Positions 8,110 to 16,180 of a stretch of 20,317 bases of DNA are shown here, piece by piece. The number at the start of each line of letters is the position of its first letter. Positions within the stretch are counted from its first letter, which is position 1. Under the pieces are notes generated by a model. The model was not told the origin of the DNA. It did not search any database and saw only the letters and a list, made by a program, of their open reading frames with translations. The DNA comes from Gonapodya prolifera JEL478 (taxonomy: Eukaryota > Monoblepharomycota > Monoblepharidomycetes > Monoblepharidales > Gonapodyaceae): positions 55,483 through 75,799 of the forward strand of contig KQ965882.1 of NCBI GenBank assembly GCA_001574975.1. Reading direction: 5' to 3'. The position numbers and the translations under genes were made by a program.

Positions 8110-10589
8110 TTGACCTTTTGCAAGGTCTATATGCAGACAAGAGACAAAGTGGACATTGCTGAACTATAGAAGATGTGGGGTAGCACTTGGGTGTGGCACA
8201 GAAGTGGGAGGCGGTGGGGTGTTCCAGGTGCTAACAGTTGGTGAGTCTTGCCGTCTTTAGTGTCAAGGATGATGGGACATGGAGCATGGAGCATGGGAGA
8301 GGGTAAGGGGCAAAACAAGCACCCTGCTGGCTGCTACCTAAGTAACCACTCGTACCAGGTCTTACCACTCCTATGTCTTATTCCCTGTGCATGCAGACTT
8401 GGGAGAGAGAAACAATGCATTAAATGGAAATTACTGTGATGCTTTCAAACTAATTGGAATTTTGTGAAACTGTCAACACCAGAGCCCCCACCTTCTTTCC
8501 CTTTCTACATTGCAGCTGTACACTTGCTGGTGGCAATGGAGGGGAGGTAACTACCTCCGCCAGTCATCAGGACTGCTCACCTGTCTCAGAGGAGCTGGCA
8601 GGACTTCAAAATGCAAAACTTTGTTTGAAATACCACTCCAGTATGGAACTGTCCAAAGTTCTCCACCTCCTGTGTACAGCTGCCCATCCCCTAGCTGCCC
8701 TTCAGCTTTGTCTCACGTATTTACAACCTGCTTGGGTTTGACTGCACAACTGGCAACCCAAATGCAAGAGTACAGATCATGTATATTACTGGTACAAAAG
8801 CAACATGATTTCCTTAATTTTTTTTATCTGAGCTTACAAGTGTCTAACTCTGTGCAGACATGGCTTGGTTCTTGATAGCTATATTTGGCTTAACTTGAGG
8901 TATTTTTGGCTGTGTGCTGGGAGATGGATTGAGGAAGGAAATACACTGATTGCTGTGAACAGAGGCAAAATGCAATTAGCCAAGCCACAATGGTCACAGA
9001 CCAGTTTGGGGACAAGTGGAGGGACTGCTGCTGCTCATTTCTGCTGTATTGATTTTGTTGATTGAGATTGCTACTGAGTTACTTTTGACTGCTTAAATTC
9101 TACTGGCAGACTTGATCATCATATCACCACTGTCAAGCTTGGGTTGACCCAAGTCCTCAAACTTTTGCATCAGAGCCGCAATGATGGCAAACTAAGTTCT
9201 ACATTGTTGATGTCAGTTCTGTAAGTAAGAAGGTGCTGAACACAGAACAATATCTAGATTTGAAGGCACAGTGAACTCAACATATGAGTCTTTCCAATTT
9301 GTCAGGTAATTCATCTTCACTTTACCACCTGTCCAACTGATGTCATGGGCTCTGTTGTTGTCTGTCTTGATCATTCATTACTGTTGCAAACTTTTATGTA
9401 ACTTCCCACAACAATGCATTGCTGGAGTGACCCTGGAAGGAAATTTCTAGCTGGCATTTAACCTCACTCCGGTTGTGAGTGCCTTGGGAGTTGGTGACTC
9501 TCCACTGCATGTCAACTCTTGCTCTCCAGCAGATCCTTTACTACTCCAATTCTCTTGCAGAAAATCTCCAACAGCAGTACACTCAGATAGGGAACTGTGT
9601 TCTCCCTCCACTAAAATCTGCCTCACCCATTGCCTAGCCTTGAGTATCACACTTTGCACGTTGTGATGAGCAGTTTGTCTGTATTTTGCAGACATCACAC
9701 TTGGACATCAAGTTTTGTTGTTGCAAAACAGGGTTAAGGTAGAAATATATGAGTCAATGCCATCATATCACCACACACACCACTTTTGACAGCAACAGAG
9801 ATGCCTTTATTATCACCTTCCACCACTCCAAGCTCCCCTTGTTCTTGTTTCTCATGCATTTCAACCATCTCAACTCCATGTTTCAATTTTCCCTCCCAAG
9901 TCCCTTTGTCCTCTCTTGTGTCACTCAAACGCTGTCCCAATTCCAACTGTGCCAGGCCTTTGAGCTATTACATAACTTGCTGCAACTGAGCATCAACTTA
10001 GTATCAGGCAGTTAGCACTATTTCAATTCCTGTACCTTCTTTTGACCCAAATGAGTGGCCCCATTACTGAACAGACACACTCGTCCCAATAGCTGACTTC
10101 CTTCCACTTGGTAGCCTGATTTGCAACGTCACATAACAGTTGCACTGCATGAGGACAGCACTGTAGGTGTTTGCTGGATGTAGATTTTGAGGATGGAGTT
10201 AATGCTTGAACTGATGTATGTGGCACATGCGCGTCAACAAGACTTGCCTGGAAAGAATAGGACGTGAACTGTATTGAGCTAAGCTCAAGGTGAGAGTGGG
10301 GGAGCCCATCTTGTCAAGATTGGCTGGGTTTGTTTTCTTTGAGGGAGTAGTCCGTTTACACAACTGAAACTCTTTCTACTGAACTCTGAAGTGAGTACCT
10401 ATTTGCTTTGAGTACATAAGGTTTCCAGATTTCCAACACAGCTTCATCAAACTTCTTGTATTTCCTCCTTTTGCTCCAGCTGCCATGGGACATTGCTTTC
10501 TGGGCTTGACGCATGCGCTTGAAAGATATGTCAAAATGTGTCCAAAATGACACCAAAAGATCCAAAACTAAAGTTTAGTATGAGAGATT
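8110..10589. other. Interior of the inverted-repeat element, no recognised gene
   Basis: About 2.5 kb of AT-richer DNA. The longest open frames are only 60-120 codons. On the minus strand several open blocks have protein-like composition and plausible splice edges: 10565-10356 (RMRQAQKAMSHGSWSKRRKY), 10226-10023 (HLQCCPHAVQLLCDVANQAT), 9946-9734 and 9698-9447 (SVILKARQWVRQILVEGEHS). They could be exons of an element-encoded protein or decayed remnants. None matches a transposase, integrase or helicase signature I know. The plus-strand frames around 8454-8875 look like chance. Confidence 0.4.
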
Positions 10590-11047
10590 CCTGTGCAAGT
10601 TCAGCAGAGTCAGTGCATGGGTGACAGAGGGTAATAGAAACAGCTGACAGACATTCTGCAATTGACTGCACACCAAATTGTGATGCATCTTTTCACCTTG
10701 ATTTGTGACAATCCCCAGGATGCTTTTCATAGTGGTTGAGTATGGAAACAGTAATGCACAATAAAACTCTGAAGGAAGGGGCATGATGGTGGCTTTGAAA
10801 AATCATGTATTATGGATCATTTAGTTCCTGATATAATGCAAAGTTTCCAAGTTTATTGCAACAACCCTCCAGACGCTTAGCTCAGTGGTAGAGCAGACAA
10901 TCAATAATGTGCAACAAATACCTAAAGGAAGGGGCACGATGACGACTTTGATAAATTAGGAATTCTTAAGTTTCTGATATAATGCAAGGTTTTGGACTTC
11001 ATCACAACACTCCTCGTGACGCTTAGCTCAGTGGTAGAGCAGGCGAC
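10590..11047 (-). repeat. Right terminal inverted repeat (458 bp)
   Basis: Reverse complement of the left repeat at 7651-8109, differing by one indel and one substitution. It carries the two tRNA-Cys 5' halves in plus orientation, at about 10872-10895 and 11017-11047. The outer one keeps the D-arm and the 5' strand of the anticodon stem (aggcgac). It then runs into flank that does not continue the tRNA, so this end does not form a tRNA gene. Confidence 0.92.
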
Positions 11048-11611
11048 CAGTTATATATGTAGATAGTTACAGAAGGTGACTCAATGTGAACGTGTGACTT
11101 CAACAAAATTCTTGTTTTTTTTTTTAGCGACGTCGGCAACTGTGTCTTGTTTTTCGAGGCTGTTGGGTAACACACCTACAAGTACTATTCGAAACTCAAT
11201 TAGAAAGCATAGCAACAGGTGATACCTTGCCGGACTCCCTAGTTTGCGCCACGACGGTTCATTTCAAACAATACATATTACAACACAGTCACACTCTACG
11301 GAACATGTACGATGGCTTTTGCATGCATCTCGGCTTCCTCCTTGTTCGACATTCGGTATCTACAAGATGATGGGGGCGAATAAATCGGTCAGTAAACGCA
11401 GAGAATTCGGGGTCAGGGAGAAAAGAGAGTGTGTAGAGTCCACGGAAGAGAAGGAGAGCTCAATCGTTCATATACAGGTTTGTGCTTCACCAATGAAACC
11501 CAGTATTGCGTCACCCAACTCCAGAAGTACATTGATAAATCCTCATCCATCCGCACTTCCTTGGTCTCATTCCAAACGGGCACCCTCCTTCCAACATCAC
11601 CCAGCAAACAC
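11048..11611. other. Spacer between the element and MPC2
   Basis: About 560 bp. A run of 11 T residues lies at 11115-11125, some 70 bases after the outer tRNA half of the right repeat; it could end a Pol III transcript begun at that A box. The part 11413-11611 is the 3' side of MPC2. A 64-codon open frame there on the minus strand could supply an alternative last exon, because MPC2 exon 3 ends in a strong donor-like sequence (gcagtgagtg). I see no other gene. Confidence 0.4.
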
Positions 11612-12667
11612 TCACTGCCAAATCCTATACAACTGAATCATCCCCGTTGCGCCCACAAAAAGGTTGACCGTCATGAGAGAGTAGTTGATGGGAGTGATAA
11701 CGACGGAGTAACGCGACCAGATGACGCCCGTGGCGGTGAGGGCTGCAGTATGGATGGTGGATGGCGGTGGGGAGAGGAGAGAGAAGGGGGGATACGAGGG
11801 GTGAGATGGTGTGAAATGTTCAGAGCGCGAAAGCCCTCTCGTCAACCTCGGCGGCCCTCCCTCATTCCAGACCACACCCTGGTCCCCTGCTCGCCGAGCG
11901 AGAGTCCTTCATTTTGGAACCCTTGCGTGGTCGGTAAAGGTCGTCCACATCGTGTCGTCAAGGCCATGATAATGTAATTCATGTACGTCTTCCAAATTCC
12001 TTTGTCCCGTGTATCCCACGGGAAAAAATGGAATGACTACAGCAATTTCCAACCCGGCTTCCATCGCCTTTGCGGAGAAAACCTCCCGACCTCGTACCGA
12101 AACAAGCATCCACCAAACAACCATCACCCTCTTGCCAAGCCCCAGCGCAGAAACCAACCGACGTTCTGGTTCACCGACAAATTCTCCACCGGCCGCTGTA
12201 AATCGGCCAGGCCTGCCACAACGAGGCCCCATTTCATCAGGGGTGCCCAGAAAAAGACTGTTTTGGGGCCTATGTGCGATCGTGGCCGGAGGTGGGCGGC
12301 GGACGGGGAGCGAAGATGTGGCAGTGAGAGAGAGGGAAGTTTGAGATGCGACAGCCGGTCGCGAGGCAGGAAATCACGGACCCGACGTTGGAGTGTGGGG
12401 CTCGTCCTGGTTTCCTCCCCCAAGTCATCACCACTCCCCCCACGGTCCACACATCCGGGCCTCCATCCACCCAAGCAATACCATATCGGCGCGCCCGAGC
12501 GCCTCCACCCGCGTCTCCCCACCGCGCGCCATCCCGTCGCCATGCCCTTGTGCCCGGCCCCGGCCCCGTATCTCGCCGCGGCTCCAGAAAAATAGGGAAG
12601 GGAGCGGGCACGCACCAGCGGGATGGTTCCAGAACTTGGAGAAGCCGGATTGTGCGGCGGCGGCCAT
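11612..12667 (-). CDS. MPC2: Mitochondrial pyruvate carrier subunit 2
   Basis: Small inner-membrane protein that pairs with MPC1 to import pyruvate into the mitochondrial matrix. Three minus-strand exons, 12667-12616, 12269-12159 and 11742-11612, join in frame to give 97 residues. The start sequence MAAAAQSGFSKFWNHPAG lines up with yeast Mpc2/Mpc3, which read RRFWQSETG before GPKTVHFWAP. The protein then reads GPKTVFFWAPLMKWGLV, VAGLADLQRPVENLSVNQN and ALTATGVIWSRYSVVITP, and ends INYSLMTVNLFVGATG, MIQLYRIWQ. The GPKTVxFWAP motif and the WSRYSxVITPxNY block mark it as MPC2 rather than MPC1. The second donor is GTTGGT, chosen because it keeps length and phase against yeast. The introns are long for this window (346 and 416 bp). 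The protein is a little shorter than usual for MPC2. Translation ends right after RIWQ, but a donor-like gtgagt there leaves room for a further exon. MPC1 is not in the window. Confidence 0.92.
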
Positions 12668-13151
12668 TGGGGTGGATGGGAGGAGGGAGGGGGGAGTGAG
12701 GGGAGAAGGGGAAGGTGGTGGACCCTTGTTGAGGTCGGAGAAAGGGGTTTTTGCGGCCGGAGACATTAGAGACGGGGTGAACGGAAAGGTGCGAGTAGGG
12801 AATTTAACGGGCAGAAGTGGGTATATATTAGAGGAGTGGTTACAGTGACATTGAACGAGGGGATCTGTAATGTCCGACAGGGTACTACCCGGGGGAAGCA
12901 GCAGTTTGGGAAGGACCAAACAGTATCGCGGAGACACCAGCGTGAGACGTTGCAACGTCACAAAGTGCGGGTGGGCGGTGTCTGGAAGCTCGGTCATGTG
13001 CCCCGAATGAATGGATCACCAAATTCCCGTCGTTGACTTTCCTCAACAACGAGAGCGCGTCATCAGAGAAGCACCAAGCGAAGGTGAAATTAGTCGGCAC
13101 TCACCAGACTCGCACGTCACCGAAACCCCACATTCACACATGACGCCGGCG
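12668..13151. other. Spacer upstream of MPC2
   Basis: About 480 bp between the MPC2 start and the stop of the next minus-strand gene, so it serves as the MPC2 promoter and 5' UTR. A TATA-like run (tatatatta) lies at 12822-12830, about 155 bases before the ATG. It is a weak candidate core promoter. I see no repeat or RNA gene here. Confidence 0.35.
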
Positions 13152-14419
13152 CTATTCCACAACGTCACCCCACTGGTTCTGCTTCACCCTCCCCGCCTTT
13201 TCGGCTTCTTCGAATGCTTCTCGAGACCGAAGCGCGTCCGACGCGAGTGAGGCGAGGGGGGCGGATGGGCTGGAGGACGGTGTGACGTAGGTGTTGGGTT
13301 GGCCGGGGAGGGGGGGTGAAGGAGCCGGTGTGGAGGAGTAGGCGGAGGAGTAGTTGGAGGTTTGGGGGGACGAGTATGAGGAAGGTGAAGGTAGAGTGGG
13401 GTCGAAGGGAGTGATGATGCGACCGTGCGTGCTGGGTGACACACCGGGGTTCAATGTTCAGAATCGGGAAATGACAAGTCTCGCAACCAACAAAGCGGGG
13501 CTTAGGCCTCGATGTCGCTTCGCGACGTTATTCCGCTTCGCGGGCACTCGCCTCCGGCGGACACCTCGGCAACGCTGCGCGCTTAGGCCTCGATGACGCT
13601 CCGCGATGTGACCTCCGTCAGCACTTTTGTGCTTAGGCCTCGGGTTCGCTCCGCGACGTTATTCCGCTTCACCGCCCACTCGCCTCCGGCGGACGCACTC
13701 GCTGCCATCGTGTCCTCGGTCAGCACCTTGCGGTGCTTAGGCCTCGGAGTCCGACCTCCGCTCGCGCTGCTCGCCCAGGTCGGACTGCCACTTACAGGAT
13801 TTCACTAATGGGAAGCTTCAACCTCGAATCCGGGGGCAGTTCACGGAGGAGAACCTCTCCACCCTCACGTTCACCAAACTTGCGACCTGCGTACTCCCCG
13901 ACCAACATGATCCCTGACAGGGCGAACATGCCCGGTACGGTGCGGAATGTGATGTTGGGGTTGAGTCGCACTGAGGGTGAGGGCATACGATGGGTGGGCA
14001 GTGGATAGTATGTAGTTGTGGTTGAAATTTGGAATCGGCATGTAATGGAAGCCTTCGGAGCGAGCACTCACCGAGAACGGCAGCACCAAAAATGCCTCCG
14101 AGGGTTCCAGGAATCCCTGTCGATTGGTAATAGGAGAACGGAGGCCGAATTAACGGGAATGAGAGAGTGATCCAAAGGAGATGATGTGAGTTGCACAGGG
14201 TGCTGGGACCCAGAATGAAGGGAGCAAAAACGTACAGTAATTGTAGAACGCAGCCTGCCCCTTCTCTACCGCTCTCCGCTCCTCGTGCGACGGCTTGTAC
14301 GATCGGAAGACTTCAAACGGATTCGTGGACGCTGCGAAGGGGAATCTGCGCTGAGTCAGTGGCGCAGAGTCTGCGGGAGAGTGTGCGGTCGATTCCTGCT
14401 GCGGCTGCTGCGATGCCAT
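13152..14419 (-). CDS. Small two-pass membrane protein, possibly OCIA-domain-like
   Basis: Four minus-strand exons, 14419-14236, 14116-14072, 13970-13796 and 13431-13152, give 227 residues. The start MASQQPQQESTAH is the first ATG of the open frame that leads into exon 1's conserved-looking end, NPFEVFRSYKPSHEERRAVE, KGQAAFYNY. Two hydrophobic segments follow: WIPGTLGGIFGAAVLVRL (about residues 62-79) and TVPGMFALSGIMLVGEYAG (about 86-104), then RKFGEREGG. The last exon is a Ser/Pro/Tyr-rich linker and an acidic-basic end, SREAFEEAEKAGRVKQNQWG, DVVE. The layout recalls OCIA-domain (asrij) proteins of mitochondria and endosomes, with two short helices around a charged turn and an NxxGD-type tail. 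I do not see enough to be sure. Intron 3 (364 bp) is filled with GC-rich hairpin repeats. If it were not spliced, translation would stop just after ISEIL. Confidence 0.6.
13501..13746 (-). repeat. Cluster of GC-rich hairpin repeats inside an intron
   Basis: Four conserved arms cttaggcctcg start at 13501, 13582, 13632 and 13736. In three cases a partner arm (cctcgg or cctccg) precedes a short stem-loop: 13564-13592, 13612-13642 and 13714-13746. The stems differ but stay paired: agcacc-ttgc-ggtgct, agcac-tttt-gtgct, and aacgc-tgc-gcgctt (its pairing includes a G-T wobble). Linkers such as cactcgcctccggcgga and cgacgttattccgcttc also recur. Read in the sense of the host gene, the units run gaggcctaag then gaccgagg. 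Confidence 0.8.
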
Positions 14420-15786
14420 TGCGTTGCGTGGTGCAGTTGGTGAGTGGGAGAGTGTGCCACGTTGTTTGTGCAGATGCTGCGGTCGCGCTTTTCTCTGGAG
14501 ACAGTTCTTTGCCACAAACACGCGCACGCACGCAGGCACCGGCAGACGCGCGCGCCGCGCTCTTCCGCCTTCGTGTCTCGACTGCCCGCACGCGCAACCG
14601 CGCGCCGCATCCGATGCAGCTTGCACCGAATGGATTCACATCTGCATCGCATCACTCGTCTGCTGCATTCAGACGTGCGTTTGTTGGGTACGGGCCCTGA
14701 GCATCGCTCGTCTTGGCAAAGCGACCCGATCGGAAACCGCGTCGCCTGGTCGCGTCAGCTCTGACGCCTGCCTGTTGTTACTGCGCACCTCTGACCCGCA
14801 CCTCACCTTGCATGGAGGGAAACTCACGTGAAGCACTGACATACATCTGCAACCGCCCTTTTCTGTTTCCGTGGCGGGTCGCTCATAGTCCCCAGTGCGA
14901 CAGCATGATACTCGAACGAGTACCGCATCCTAGACAGCTCTCCTTGTCCGGACTGGACGTCGCGTCCGTCCGATTAAATCAGTGACAGGGCGAGCTCACA
15001 CGCTTGCGTACATTCGTTGGGCACTACGATGTTCCCGGCTCTTGGGGACGTCGGCCACTGTCGCTCTGTTCCCTTGTGTGGATTGCACGTTCAGTCTACA
15101 AAGCTCGCAGATTTGCCAAAGGAAGGAATGTTACTTGGTGCCGAGTGCATGGTTTGCTCAAGACCATGTAGCTTCTTCTGGAGACGCGTTGGCGTCGATT
15201 GCTGAAACGTGCTGTTCGTAAGACTGATCAGTACTCAAGTCGCACGAGCGGGCACATATCCAAGGTTTGAAACGGTACCGAGTAATTTGTTTACTCGGAA
15301 GCGTTTCAATCGTGGGATTCTTTGGCTGCGACAGATTGTTGTGCGAATACAGTCGCCAACACTGTCCTTCATTTCATCATCTTGCTCGAAGCGGCTGCTT
15401 ACATCTAGATTCGGATGCGTTTGATTCTTTCGCCGGTGAGCTCGGTATGGTGGGACCACAGCACCAGTGACCCATTTTTGGATCGCATTGAAACGTCTGG
15501 AGCTTGCGGGACTCGTTTTGCGACTATCATCGTAAGAGAATTTATGATTCATGAAAATATTAGACGGATGGATATTATTGATGGCCCCTCCTTCATGCCT
15601 CCAGCTCAGGGCATTTTCTGCGTTCTCGGGCCGCTTCTCGCAGGATCGTTCACCTCCGGCGTACTCCTTGGCCAGCGATATTGCACTTAGGCCTCGGGTC
15701 TCACTTCGCTCGCCGGCTGGACTCCACTTCATTCGGCTTCGCCTTGTTCTTTCCGTCTCGCCCCTCTCACCCCCATCACCGTTAAG
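14420..15786. other. Long spacer between divergent genes
   Basis: About 1.37 kb between genes that run outward on opposite strands, so both promoters lie here. The stretch 14510-14600 is very GC-rich with short CGCA/GCGC runs. A partial copy of the hairpin repeat (cacttaggcctcggg) lies near 15683-15700, followed by linker-like cacttcgctcgccgg, within 105 bases of the next ATG. A minus-strand open frame of 208 codons (15235-15861) runs through this repeat, has no domain and overlaps the next gene. I do not accept it as a gene. No RNA gene is recognised. Confidence 0.4.
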
Positions 15787-16014
15787 ATGGCAACTGTCAC
15801 TCGAAGAAACCCATATGCGTACGGAGGCAATCTCTCCGCAGGGGCACCGGTACCTTCGCACACCCAGTATTCAGACCAAATGCCAATGCCCAACAACCGG
15901 TCCTTACGGTCACGAAAGGACGACAAGGTGGAATTCTATGTCAACGTAGCGTTCTTTGTGTTTATCATCGCTCTTGTTGCGGGAGCGTGGTTTCTGATTC
16001 GGGTGATGGAATGA
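15787..16014 (+). CDS. 75-residue tail-anchored membrane protein, function unknown
   Basis: A single uninterrupted frame with an ATG in a reasonable context (taagATGgc). The first 50 residues are polar and Pro/Asn/Ser-rich (RRNPYAYGGNLSAGAPVPSH), then basic (RSLRSRKDDKVEF). One hydrophobic helix follows, YVNVAFFVFIIALVAGAWFL, and the protein ends IRVME only five residues later. There is no signal peptide, so the layout is that of a C-terminal tail-anchored protein of the ER, mitochondrial outer membrane or a small complex subunit. I do not recognise the family. The reasons for calling it a gene are the clean amphipathic-to-hydrophobic layout, the absence of a competing frame and the AT-rich 3' flank. 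The next gene on the same strand starts about 170 bases downstream. Confidence 0.6.
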   Translation: MATVTRRNPYAYGGNLSAGAPVPSHTQYSDQMPMPNNRSLRSRKDDKVEFYVNVAFFVFIIALVAGAWFLIRVME

Positions 16015-16180
16015 GTCGAACATATTTGAGATTCCACTCTTACCATACCATTATATCAATATACAGTGCAGATTCATGAGCGTAAAGTGGGATAATATAC
16101 ATCACCGGGCCGCTCGATTGTGGGCGGTCCGACGCAAAACTCCCAAATACAACATTCACTCTCGAATCTGCTCAATCGAC

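Larger units (their letters stand above)
7651..11047. mobile_element. Inverted-repeat element of 3.4 kb with tRNA-Cys 5' halves as termini
   Basis: The island is bounded by near-perfect inverted repeats (7651-8109 and 10590-11047). It is visibly AT-richer than the flanking genes. Both ends read inward from gtcgcctgctctacc, the complement of the tRNA-Cys 5' half. The left edge lies exactly in the anticodon loop of the tRNA at 7611-7681; the right edge is followed by unrelated sequence (cagttatatatg). I see no direct target duplication. The interior (8110-10589) has no long open frame and no transposase or integrase motif that I can name, so the class is unknown. It could be non-autonomous, or its gene may be broken up by introns. 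The tRNA association suggests site-specific insertion. Confidence 0.75.

Noticed and set aside
7914-8162. 82-codon frame starting MPLPSEFYCALLFPYS, with a twin at 10784-10575
   Set aside because: The two frames lie in the two arms of the inverted repeat and lose similarity exactly where the repeat ends. No domain; probably chance reading of the repeat.
14191-14700. Open frames of 100-170 codons on both strands around 14190-14830
   Set aside because: The region is GC-rich, so long open frames are expected by chance. They overlap exon 1 of the membrane protein gene or lack any domain.
15235-15861. 208-codon open frame on the minus strand
   Set aside because: It has no domain, runs through a GC-rich hairpin repeat, overlaps the better-supported 75-residue membrane protein, and its composition looks random.
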